12,261 nucleotides of DNA. Origin: Clostridium sp. UBA6640 (GTDB lineage Bacteria; Bacillota; Clostridia; Clostridiales; Clostridiaceae). The first letter of the stretch is position 1. Each line of letters opens with the position of its first letter. Shown in pieces: positions 1 to 7,089 of this stretch. Both the position numbers and the translations under genes were made by a program. The notes beneath the pieces were generated by a model that saw only the letters and a program-made list of their open reading frames with translations, was not told the DNA's origin and made no database searches. The stretch lies in assembly GCF_002455975.1 (NCBI RefSeq), contig NZ_DKLM01000158.1, positions 1-12,261 of the forward strand, written 5' to 3'.

Positions 1-84
1 CCCTGAGGTGCAGTATAGTTTGGAACAACATCAATAAATTCAACTAATACTATGAAGAGACTGCCTCACTTGAAAAAATCAATT

Positions 85-108
85 AAAAAATTCTCTTTTA
101 TAAGAGAA
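85..108 (-). terminator. Weak terminator-like hairpin, minus-strand orientation
   Basis: The arms TTCTCTT (91-97) and AAGAGAA (102-108) pair perfectly around a TTAT loop. Read on the minus strand, the hairpin is followed by six T residues (complement of 85-90). The stem is only 7 bp with two G-C pairs, and no minus-strand gene is visible to its right, so it may be chance structure. Confidence 0.22.
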
Positions 109-247
109 GTCCTAATAATTCCTCATTCTCAATTGTATAACGTAGAAATTTAAATGATTCAAAAATAAAATTATAAGTACCTTATTATCAATTCAATAAA
201 ATATTCCATTTATTATAATAAAAATTCTTTCAAATTTTATTATAAAG

Positions 248-321
248 TTATCCATAACGACAGCTTTAACTATAAAAGTTATCAACATATTGAAAGATAA
301 AAATATGAGAATTGTGGATAA
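248..321. promoter_or_regulatory. Cluster of three DnaA-box-like sites
   Basis: Three 9-mers match the bacterial DnaA box TTATCCACA. 248-256 (+) is TTATCCATA with one mismatch. 279-287 (+) is TTATCAACA with one mismatch. 313-321 (-) is TTATCCACA, a perfect match. Their starts are 31 and 34 bp apart, close to whole helical turns. The first two sit in a partial direct repeat (TATAAAGTTATC and TATAAAAGTTATC). A fourth, poorer match (two mismatches) is at 373-381 on the minus strand. The sequence matches are direct. Binding by DnaA, and any role in spoIIE control or in titrating DnaA, is inference. Confidence 0.4.
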
Positions 322-456
322 AAAAATATAGTAATTCTTTGAAAATAGTAAGTTATGGTATAAAATGGTAATTGTGTAAAAGAAAAGCTTCTGGTTAAAA
401 ATTGGTAAAAATATACATTTTGATGTCATAAAGATTTTATAATCTCATTCCATTAA

Positions 457-489
457 GTGACATTTATTTCCAGAACCCTTTGTTATAAT
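457..489 (+). promoter_or_regulatory. Probable spoIIE promoter, extended -10 with 21-bp spacing
   Basis: A perfect -10 hexamer TATAAT lies at 484-489, preceded by TG one base upstream (TGt, 481-483), an extended -10. A -35-like GTGACA is at 457-462, giving a 21-bp spacer instead of 17. The Bacillus subtilis spoIIE promoter is known for a 21-bp spacer read by sigma-A with Spo0A~P, so the match is striking. Only poor Spo0A-box candidates are visible: TGTCATA at 424-430 (+), and TGTCACT at 456-462 (-) overlapping the -35. The ATG is 34 nt downstream of the -10. Confidence 0.6.
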
Positions 490-523
490 TAACTTACAAA
501 TTTAAGGGGTAGGTGGTTATAAA

Positions 524-2926
524 ATGCAATATGGTGCAGAGATAATTCCATATAAAAGAATTAAAAATACAAAGGAAAAACAAATTAAAGAAGAACAAAG
601 CAGTAGAAAATTGATTATAAAAACAGGAACATTGTTTTTTTTATGCTTTTTCATTAGTAGAACAATGATTATAAATAATACAGCACCATTTGGGATTGCA
701 TTTTTATTAGTCATACTAATGAAAGAGGACAATAAAATATCTTTATTATCTGCTTTTGGCAGCTTGTTAGGGTATATTACCATGCAGAATCATGTTAAAG
801 ATATAAATATGTATTTTGTATTGGTTCCATTATTAACTTTTCTTTCTATGGTTTTAGGAGATACTGTGGAAAGTAAGTTGAAAAAAGTTGTACTAGCTAT
901 TACTGTTACCGTATCAATTTTTGCTTATAGCATTTTAATAAATCAATATGGCTTTTCAGTGTCATTAATTTCAACTTTTACAAATATTTTTTGTATCTTC
1001 CCAATATATTTTATTCTGAATATAAGTAATTCATGCTTTGAAGAATTAAAAACAAAACATTTATTTAGTAATGAAGAAATAATTTGCATGTCCTTATTAT
1101 TCTCAGTAGTTGTAGCAGGAACTTGGGGAATTAAAATATTTAACATTTCTCTTACAAATGTATTGGCATTGGCAATAGTAATAATATTTAGCTACATAAG
1201 TGGAAGTGCAATAGGAGCTGCATCAGGAATAGCTATGGGTGCTATTATAGGAATGAGCAACGAATATTTATTATTATATGTAAGTGTACTAGGGATTTGT
1301 GGGCTTGTAGCAGGGGCTTTTAAAGATGCTGGAAGGATATTTGTGTCATTAGCATTTTTAGTAACATTTTCCATAGTTAAAGTTTATATGTCAACTTCTA
1401 ATATGATAATGTCAAATAGCTTTATTATAATAGAAGGGATTTTGTCAGTGGGTATATTTTTAATGATGCCTACTAATATATATGAACGTGTATCAGCAGA
1501 AATAAATTCTGAAAAGAAAAAGCAAAGTTTAGATAGAAATTATTTAAATAATATAAGAAATATGTATTTAGGAAGACTTGATAACTTTTCAGATGTACTT
1601 ACAAATATGTCAAAAATACTAACTAATTTAGTAGACAATGATAAGCTTGCACTTCAAAGTAAAAGTAGTGCCTTAGTAGAAAATTTGGCAAGTAGGGTAT
1701 GTAATGATTGCAATACTAATTGTATATGCTGGGCTAGAGAACATCATGTAACTTATAGTGCATTTGCTGAACTTATAGAAAATGAGCAGAAAAAAATAAA
1801 TAAATTTCCATTTGAATTAGAAAGAAAGTGTCTTAGAAAAGGTGCGCTAATAAGAAATGTTGAGGATGTGGTAAACAAACATATTATAAGTGAAATGTGG
1901 AGAACTAGATTAAGTGAAGGCAGGGAACTTTTAGCAAGTCAAATAAACAATATGGCCCAATCTGTTGAAGAATTAGTGAAAGACTTTAATGAAGAGATTA
2001 AAATGGATGGAGAAGTGGAAAGAAACATAATAAAATTATTTGATAAAAATTATATAGAATATGATGATGTATTTTCCATTGAGGATAAAAAAAGGAGGTT
2101 AATAATTAGAATTTCATCATCAGAGTATGCTTCAATTGATATGTATGGAAAAGAAATTCTTCCTATAATTAATGAAGCTGTGGGAAAAAATATGATTATT
2201 AATGATGATGCATGTTATATAAATCCTGAAACTAATAAGTGTACTATTGTTTTAGAAGAAGCGCCTAAGTTTAAGGTTGTAACTCATGTAGCAAAGGCAA
2301 GTAAAGAAGGATTTAATATACATGGAGATAGCTTTAGTTTTGGTAAATATGCTAATGGTAATTATATGATGCTTATTAGCGACGGTATGGGATCAGGACC
2401 ACAAGCTGGACGAGAAAGCGAAGCAGCAGTAGAGTTAATAGAAAAATTTACTCATGCAGGATTTAGTAAAACTACAGCTATAAACACGGTGAATTCTATT
2501 ATGACTTTAAAATTCTGTGAGGAGGAAAAATTTTCAACAGTAGATTTAAGTAGCATAGATTTATATACAGGCGAAATAGACTTTATGAAGGTAGGGGCAG
2601 TTGCTAGTTTTATAAAATCTGATGACACCATTGATATAATAAAATCAAAGAGCTTACCAATAGGTGTGCTTGATAAAGCTGATATAGAAAGACATAAAAA
2701 ATCTGTATCTCATGGCGATTTAATAGTGATGGCAAGTGACGGTATACTTGATGTAGAACCTTCAGGAAGAGTGGATTGGATTTTAGATTATATGATAAGA
2801 AATGATGATACAAATATAGGCGATCTAGCAGAAGGAATAATAGAGGAGGCGAAGAAGATAAGCAAAAACAAGGTTAAGGATGACATGACTGTATTGGTAT
2901 CGAAAGTGTACAACCTGTATAGTTAG
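524..2926 (+). CDS. spoIIE: Stage II sporulation protein E (SpoIIE), PP2C-type serine phosphatase
   Basis: SpoIIE is a polar-septum membrane protein. It dephosphorylates the anti-anti-sigma factor SpoIIAA to switch on sigma-F in the forespore, and it also acts in asymmetric septation through FtsZ. The 800 residues show the family layout. A multi-span membrane domain covers about 33-320. A charged central region runs to about 590 and carries the conserved cysteine cluster C393-xx-C396-x5-C402-W. A C-terminal PP2C domain (about 590-795) has metal-binding motifs GDSFSFG (601-607), ISDGMGSG (618-625), ASDGILD (737-743) and KDDMTV (785-790). The length is close to that of the B. subtilis protein. 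The ATG at 524 has the site AGGTGG 7 nt upstream. The gene has its own promoter and is followed by a terminator, so it is probably monocistronic. Confidence 0.97.
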   Translation: MQYGAEIIPYKRIKNTKEKQIKEEQSSRKLIIKTGTLFFLCFFISRTMIINNTAPFGIAFLLVILMKEDNKISLLSAFGSLLGYITMQNHVKDINMYFVLVPLLTFLSMVLGDTVESKLKKVVLAITVTVSIFAYSILINQYGFSVSLISTFTNIFCIFPIYFILNISNSCFEELKTKHLFSNEEIICMSLLFSVVVAGTWGIKIFNISLTNVLALAIVIIFSYISGSAIGAASGIAMGAIIGMSNEYLLLYVSVLGICGLVAGAFKDAGRIFVSLAFLVTFSIVKVYMSTSNMIMSNSFIIIEGILSVGIFLMMPTNIYERVSAEINSEKKKQSLDRNYLNNIRNMYLGRLDNFSDVLTNMSKILTNLVDNDKLALQSKSSALVENLASRVCNDCNTNCICWAREHHVTYSAFAELIENEQKKINKFPFELERKCLRKGALIRNVEDVVNKHIISEMWRTRLSEGRELLASQINNMAQSVEELVKDFNEEIKMDGEVERNIIKLFDKNYIEYDDVFSIEDKKRRLIIRISSSEYASIDMYGKEILPIINEAVGKNMIINDDACYINPETNKCTIVLEEAPKFKVVTHVAKASKEGFNIHGDSFSFGKYANGNYMMLISDGMGSGPQAGRESEAAVELIEKFTHAGFSKTTAINTVNSIMTLKFCEEEKFSTVDLSSIDLYTGEIDFMKVGAVASFIKSDDTIDIIKSKSLPIGVLDKADIERHKKSVSHGDLIVMASDGILDVEPSGRVDWILDYMIRNDDTNIGDLAEGIIEEAKKISKNKVKDDMTVLVSKVYNLYS

Positions 2927-2934
2927 ATTATAAA

Positions 2935-2981
2935 AATGAAGAATTGTAAAGTGGAGTATTTTTACATTTCTTCATTTTTTT
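2935..2981 (+). terminator. Intrinsic terminator of spoIIE
   Basis: Arms 2935-2950 and 2961-2976 pair over 16 positions with one mismatch, around a 10-nt loop, and are followed by a run of T residues to 2981. It starts 8 nt after the spoIIE stop, so tilS must largely rely on a promoter of its own. Confidence 0.85.
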
Positions 2982-3094
2982 ATAGCTCTTTAATTTAAGA
3001 AGTTAGAAATATTTAATGATATTTTTCTTTTATTAAAGGGTAATATATGATAATATGAGGTAATGAATATGGTATTCTAGGAAGTGGTAAAAAG

Positions 3095-4471
3095 TTGAAA
3101 GATAAAGTTTTAAAAACTATAGCGGAAAATAATATGATTAATGATGGTGATAGAATAATAATTGCATTATCTGGTGGACCAGATTCTATATCATTATTGC
3201 ATATTTTGCATACTTTAAAGAATAAACTAAATATAACTATTTATGCAGCTCATGTAAATCATCTTTTAAGAGGGAACGATGCATATAAAGATGAGGAGCT
3301 TTGTGAAAAATATTGTGATGAGCTAGGAATTTTATGTTTTGTTAAAAGGGTTGATATTAATCAATTATCAAAAATAAAAAATATATCTCATGAGTTAGCT
3401 GGGAGAGAAGCTAGATATGAGTTTTTTGACGAGCTTATGAAAAAATATGATTGTAATAAAATTGCCATTGCCCATAATTTAAATGATCAAGCGGAAACTG
3501 TATTAATGCGTATGATGAGAGGTACAGGTATAGAAGGCTTAGTAGGGATTAGGCCGGTTAGGGATAATATATTTATAAGGCCGCTTATTGAGATAACAAG
3601 AAAGGAAATTGAAAAATATTGCGAGGAAAATGAACTTCCAGCAGCAATAGATAAAACTAATTTTGAGAATATTTATGCTAGAAACAAAATTAGGCTTGAG
3701 CTTATTCCGTATATGGAAAATAATTTTAATAAAGATATAATCCATACCTTAAATAGAATGTCAAATATTATTAGAGAAGATAGTGATTATCTTGAAGAAA
3801 TATCTGATGAAATATTTAAAAAATACTGTTATAGAAAAGGCGATAGAGTTATAATATATAAAGATGCTTTTAGGGAACATAAAACTATTATCACAAGAGT
3901 ATTAAGAAAAGCAATTCTCCAAATTAAAGGTGATTTATATAATATCGAAAACAGTCACATTATTGACATAATTAAGCTTTATAATCAAAACACTGGAAAG
4001 ACGATTATGTTACCTGATAGCTTAATGGTTGATAATGTTTATAAAGATATACATATATATAAGGAAATAAAAGATCATAATACTAATGTTCATGAAATGA
4101 TACCATTTAATGATGAGTTTTATTGTGAAAAGTTACATATAAAAATTATAACTAAAATTTTTCATAAGAATAATGATATTAATCTAACGGATTCTGATAT
4201 GGCAAAATATTTTGATTTTGATAAAGTTAAGGATAATATAGTATTAAGGTATAGAAAAGATGGAGATAGATTTACATCTCTAGGAATGAAGGGAAGTAAA
4301 AAGTTAAAAGATTTATTTATTGATCTTAAAGTACCTAGGCATGAAAGAGATATTATTCCATTGATTTGCTTTGGAGATGAAATTGGATGGATAGTGGGTT
4401 ATAGAATAAGTGAGAAATTTAAAGTTGACAATAATACAGAAAGAATTTTACAGATATGTATAGAAAGGTAG
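3095..4471 (+). CDS. tilS: tRNA(Ile)-lysidine synthase TilS
   Basis: TilS uses ATP and lysine to convert the wobble cytidine of the CAU-anticodon tRNA-Ile to lysidine, so that the tRNA is charged with isoleucine and reads AUA. This is an essential step in a genome as AUA-rich as this one. The 458-residue protein has the PP-loop ATP-pyrophosphatase motif SGGPDS (26-31), AHVNHLLRG (52-60), and HNLNDQAETVLMRMMRG (127-143). The typical C-terminal domain with GDRFTSLGMKGSKKLKDLF is at about 390-408. The chosen start is TTG, with AGGAAGTGG about 7 nt upstream (3079-3087). No clear promoter is visible in the AT-rich gap 2982-3078, although the spoIIE terminator implies one. hpt follows after 7 nt, and its ribosome binding site overlaps the tilS stop, indicating cotranscription. 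Confidence 0.96.
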   Translation: MKDKVLKTIAENNMINDGDRIIIALSGGPDSISLLHILHTLKNKLNITIYAAHVNHLLRGNDAYKDEELCEKYCDELGILCFVKRVDINQLSKIKNISHELAGREARYEFFDELMKKYDCNKIAIAHNLNDQAETVLMRMMRGTGIEGLVGIRPVRDNIFIRPLIEITRKEIEKYCEENELPAAIDKTNFENIYARNKIRLELIPYMENNFNKDIIHTLNRMSNIIREDSDYLEEISDEIFKKYCYRKGDRVIIYKDAFREHKTIITRVLRKAILQIKGDLYNIENSHIIDIIKLYNQNTGKTIMLPDSLMVDNVYKDIHIYKEIKDHNTNVHEMIPFNDEFYCEKLHIKIITKIFHKNNDINLTDSDMAKYFDFDKVKDNIVLRYRKDGDRFTSLGMKGSKKLKDLFIDLKVPRHERDIIPLICFGDEIGWIVGYRISEKFKVDNNTERILQICIER

Positions 4472-4478
4472 GAATTTT

Positions 4479-5018
4479 ATGTATAATGATATAAAAGATG
4501 TATTATTAACAGAAGAGCAAATTAAAGAAAAAATAAAAGAATTAGCAACTAGAATAACCGAAGACTATAAAGGGAAAGATTTATTAGTGCTAGGAATATT
4601 AAAAGGATCTGTGATATTTATGTCAGATCTTTTAAAAGAAATAAAAATACCTTGTATAATGGATTTTATGGCAGTATCTAGCTATGGAAATTCATCAGAA
4701 AGCTCAGGTATAGTTAAAATACTGAAAGATTTAGATTTTGAGCTTAAAGGAAAACATGTATTAATAGTTGAGGATATAATTGACTCAGGAATTACATTGA
4801 AATATTTAATGAAATACTTAGGTGCTAGAAACCCTGAAAGTCTTGAAATAGTATGTTTATTAAATAAACCTGAAAGAAGAAAAGAAGAAATGGAAGTTAA
4901 ATACTTAGGATTTGACGTTCCAGATTATTTTTTAGTTGGATATGGATTAGATTATGCTGAAAAATACAGAAATTTACCATATGTAGCTATTTTAAAGGAA
5001 AGTGTATATAAAAAGTAG
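4479..5018 (+). CDS. hpt: Hypoxanthine(-guanine) phosphoribosyltransferase
   Basis: This cytoplasmic purine-salvage enzyme joins hypoxanthine or guanine to PRPP, giving IMP or GMP and pyrophosphate. The 179-residue length is usual for bacterial HPRT. Visible motifs are the pyrophosphate loop LKGS (41-44), the flexible catalytic loop starting SSYG (67-70), the PRPP-binding stretch LIVEDIIDSGITL (95-107) with the E98-D99 pair, and the purine-binding end FLVGYGLDYAEKYRNLPYV (151-169). The site AGGTAGGA overlaps the tilS stop codon, 6-7 nt before the ATG. In B. subtilis, TilS and HprT are reported to form a complex that influences ftsH transcription. The same gene order here would suit such coupling, but that is inference. 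Confidence 0.95.
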   Translation: MYNDIKDVLLTEEQIKEKIKELATRITEDYKGKDLLVLGILKGSVIFMSDLLKEIKIPCIMDFMAVSSYGNSSESSGIVKILKDLDFELKGKHVLIVEDIIDSGITLKYLMKYLGARNPESLEIVCLLNKPERRKEEMEVKYLGFDVPDYFLVGYGLDYAEKYRNLPYVAILKESVYKK

Positions 5019-5054
5019 AATAATTATAATGAGTTATTATTCACAGTAAGATTT

Positions 5055-5082
5055 AATATTATATTCTTTATGATATAATATT
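5055..5082 (+). promoter_or_regulatory. ftsH promoter: extended -10 inside a 10-bp-arm palindrome
   Basis: A perfect extended -10, TGATATAAT, spans 5071-5079 with its hexamer at 5074-5079. No good -35 is present at the normal distance. The -10 lies inside an inverted repeat: AATATTATAT (5055-5064) pairs perfectly with ATATAATATT (5073-5082) around an 8-nt loop. The arms are all A/T, so this could be chance, a hairpin in a readthrough transcript from hpt, or an operator. A second small inverted repeat (GAATAAT / ATTATTC, 5018-5042) directly follows the hpt stop but lacks a T-run. Confidence 0.5.
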
Positions 5083-5134
5083 TCATATGTTAGAATTTTA
5101 GAAAATCATAACTAGAAAGAGAGGGGGGCCTTTA

Positions 5135-6910
5135 GTGAAAAAATTTTCAAGTGCAACGGCCTGGTTGTTAGTTTTATGTCTTGTAATCTTTTCGGCATTA
5201 ACACTATTTAAAGATGGTGGAAATGTAGCTAAGATTAGTGCTGATAAATTTGAAAAATATTGGAGAGAAGATAAAGTTAAAACCGCTACTATGAGGGAAG
5301 ATAATGTAACAATAGTAGGGGAATTAGATGATGGAACACAATATAATACAGCTTTACCAAGGGATGACTTCAAAGATTTAAGAAAAGATCATCCAAGCAA
5401 AACTGCAGTGGTTGATTTTACACCACCAACAAGTATTCCATTCTGGATTCAAATGCTTCCAACATTCTTAATTATAATAATGCTTGTAGCATTTTGGGGA
5501 ATGTTTATGCAGCAGTCTGGTGGAGGTGGCGGTGGAAACCGTGGAGTTATGAATTTTGGTAAGAGCAGAGCCAAAATGGCTACACCAGATAAAAAGAAGG
5601 TTACATTTAAAGATGTAGCTGGTGAAGATGAAGAAAAAGAAGAATTAGAAGAGATTGTTGATTTCTTAAAAAATCCTAAGAGATATATAGAAGTAGGTGC
5701 AAGAATACCTAAAGGAGTTCTTTTAGTAGGACCTCCAGGAACAGGTAAAACATTGCTTGCAAAAGCTGTAGCTGGAGAGGCAGGAGTACCATTCTTTAGT
5801 ATTTCTGGTTCTGACTTCGTTGAAATGTTCGTAGGAGTGGGAGCTTCAAGAGTAAGAGATTTATTTGAACAAGCAAAGAAAAACTCTCCATGTATTATAT
5901 TTATAGATGAGATTGATGCTGTGGGTAGACAAAGGGGAGCAGGACTTGGCGGAGGTCATGATGAGAGAGAGCAAACTCTTAACCAATTACTTGTTGAAAT
6001 GGATGGTTTCGGAGTAAATGAAGGAATTATCATGGTTGCTGCAACAAATAGACCTGATATATTAGACCCTGCGCTTTTAAGACCAGGTAGATTTGATAGA
6101 CATATTGAAGTTGCATTACCTGATGTAAGTGCTAGAGAAAAAATAATTAAACTTCATTTAAAAAATAAACCTCATAAAGATATAGATATCTTAGATCTGG
6201 CTCATAGAACTTCATATTTTTCTGGTGCTAAACTCGAAAACTTAATAAATGAAGCAGCTATATTAGCTTGTAAAGAAGATATTGGATATATCACTAATGA
6301 ACATATAGATACTGCATTTTCTATAGTTCTTGCAGGTTATGAAAAAATTGATAAATCTGCTATTAAAGAAGAAGATAGAAAAATTACTGCTTATCACGAA
6401 GCTGGACATGCTTTAATCTCATTGTTAAAGTTACCAGAGGAAAAAGTATCTAAGGTTACTATAATTCCTACTTCTAAAGGTGCTGGAGGATATACTCTAA
6501 GCTTACCTGTAGATAGTGCATATCAAAACCTAGACTATTTAAAGAAAAAAATAATGGTACTTTTAGGTGGACGTGCTGCCGAAGAAATAATTTTCGGGAA
6601 AGAAAAGATTACTACAGGTGCTTATAATGATTTAAAACAAACTACTAATATGGTTTATAATATGATTGCTGAGTATGGTATGGGTGAATCTTTAGGTCTT
6701 CTAAGACTTTCAGAAATGCCTAGTCCGCTTCAAGGATCAAGTTCTAAAGATATATTAGACGAATGTAAATCTACTGTTGATAGCCTTTATGAAGAAGTAA
6801 AATCTATACTATTAAAAGAAGAGTCTAAGTTAGAAGCTTTAACTAATTCATTATTGATTAAAGAAAAGCTTTCTTACGAAGAAATTTTGTCAGCAACTAA
6901 TTTTATATAG
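5135..6910 (+). CDS. ftsH: ATP-dependent zinc metalloprotease FtsH, with a short divergent C-terminal half
   Basis: FtsH is a membrane-anchored hexameric AAA+ protease that degrades misfolded membrane proteins and selected regulators. In B. subtilis it is needed for sporulation. The 591 residues show a membrane helix at about 7-26, an external domain (30-100), a second helix (about 104-125), a Gly-rich linker, Walker A GPPGTGKT (199-206), pore motif FVG (232-234), Walker B IIFIDEID (254-261), and an arginine-finger region NRPDILDPALLRPGRFDR (305-322). The zinc site is HEAGH (421-425), with D499 the likely third ligand. All catalytic residues are present. After about residue 322 the sequence departs from usual FtsH wording: SGAKLENL for SGADL-NL, TTGAYNDL for TTGASNDL. 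It is also shorter than the B. subtilis (about 637) and E. coli (about 644) proteins. The start is GTG with a strong purine-rich site at 5119-5128. Confidence 0.94.
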   Translation: MKKFSSATAWLLVLCLVIFSALTLFKDGGNVAKISADKFEKYWREDKVKTATMREDNVTIVGELDDGTQYNTALPRDDFKDLRKDHPSKTAVVDFTPPTSIPFWIQMLPTFLIIIMLVAFWGMFMQQSGGGGGGNRGVMNFGKSRAKMATPDKKKVTFKDVAGEDEEKEELEEIVDFLKNPKRYIEVGARIPKGVLLVGPPGTGKTLLAKAVAGEAGVPFFSISGSDFVEMFVGVGASRVRDLFEQAKKNSPCIIFIDEIDAVGRQRGAGLGGGHDEREQTLNQLLVEMDGFGVNEGIIMVAATNRPDILDPALLRPGRFDRHIEVALPDVSAREKIIKLHLKNKPHKDIDILDLAHRTSYFSGAKLENLINEAAILACKEDIGYITNEHIDTAFSIVLAGYEKIDKSAIKEEDRKITAYHEAGHALISLLKLPEEKVSKVTIIPTSKGAGGYTLSLPVDSAYQNLDYLKKKIMVLLGGRAAEEIIFGKEKITTGAYNDLKQTTNMVYNMIAEYGMGESLGLLRLSEMPSPLQGSSSKDILDECKSTVDSLYEEVKSILLKEESKLEALTNSLLIKEKLSYEEILSATNFI

Positions 6911-6936
6911 ATTCGCAGTTCATCATCTCTCTTAAT

Positions 6937-6968
6937 AAAAGCCTAGAAAATATATTTTCTAGGCTTTT
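6937..6968 (+). terminator. Strong intrinsic terminator of ftsH, probably bidirectional
   Basis: AAAAGCCTAGAAAA (6937-6950) pairs perfectly with TTTTCTAGGCTTTT (6955-6968) around a TATA loop, a 14-bp stem starting 26 nt after the ftsH stop. The symmetrical A and T ends supply a U-run on both strands, so it can also stop the convergent GNAT transcript. Confidence 0.88.
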
Positions 6969-7011
6969 ATGCTTGTAAATGTATGATAATAGAAACCGAT
7001 TTAAGTTTTCT

Positions 7012-7028
7012 GGAGAACACTGTTCTCC
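7012..7028. repeat. 17-bp perfect palindrome in the ftsH/GNAT convergent gap
   Basis: GGAGAACA (7012-7019) and TGTTCTCC (7021-7028) are perfect inverted arms around a single C. It is GC-rich compared with the surrounding DNA and stands between two convergent genes. No U-run follows on either strand, so it is not a standard terminator. It could be a protein-binding site or an extra mRNA-stabilising hairpin at the GNAT 3' end. Its role is unknown. Confidence 0.5.
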
Positions 7029-7089
7029 CCTACAATTACTCAATTTTAAATTCAATAGTTCTAATTATATTCTTTCTAAAGATATATGA

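Larger units (their letters stand above)
1..456. other. AT-rich gene-free region upstream of spoIIE
   Basis: No convincing gene is visible on either strand. The open frames here are AT-rich, made largely of Ile, Phe, Leu and Asn, and lack ribosome binding sites. The first 65 bases contain an open minus-strand frame without a start codon, which cannot be assigned. The region holds a cluster of DnaA-box-like 9-mers at 248-321 and a small hairpin at 91-108. 180-247 is almost pure A/T and could melt easily. The sequence is probably a long intergenic and regulatory region, but most of it remains unexplained. Confidence 0.55.

Noticed and set aside
1..65. Open minus-strand frame at the left edge, ending PNYTAPQ
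   Set aside because: It is bounded by a stop at 66-68 and has no ATG, GTG or TTG start. It may be a fragment of something to the left, but nothing supports a gene.
193..429. Minus-strand open frame of 78 codons upstream of spoIIE
   Set aside because: It is composed almost only of Ile, Phe, Leu, Asn and Tyr, as expected from noise in A/T-rich DNA, has no ribosome binding site before its ATG, and overlaps the regulatory sites.
424..462. Spo0A boxes near the spoIIE promoter
   Set aside because: The best candidates, TGTCATA and TGTCACT, differ from TGTCGAA at two or more positions, too weak to list as sites.
2982..3078. Distinct promoter for tilS
   Set aside because: Several A/T-rich -10-like strings exist around 3047-3058, but none has a convincing -35 or extended -10 partner, so none can be chosen.
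7012..7028. LexA (SOS) box
   Set aside because: The half-sites GAAC and GTTC are separated by 3 bp, not the 4 bp of the Gram-positive LexA site, and no promoter lies nearby.
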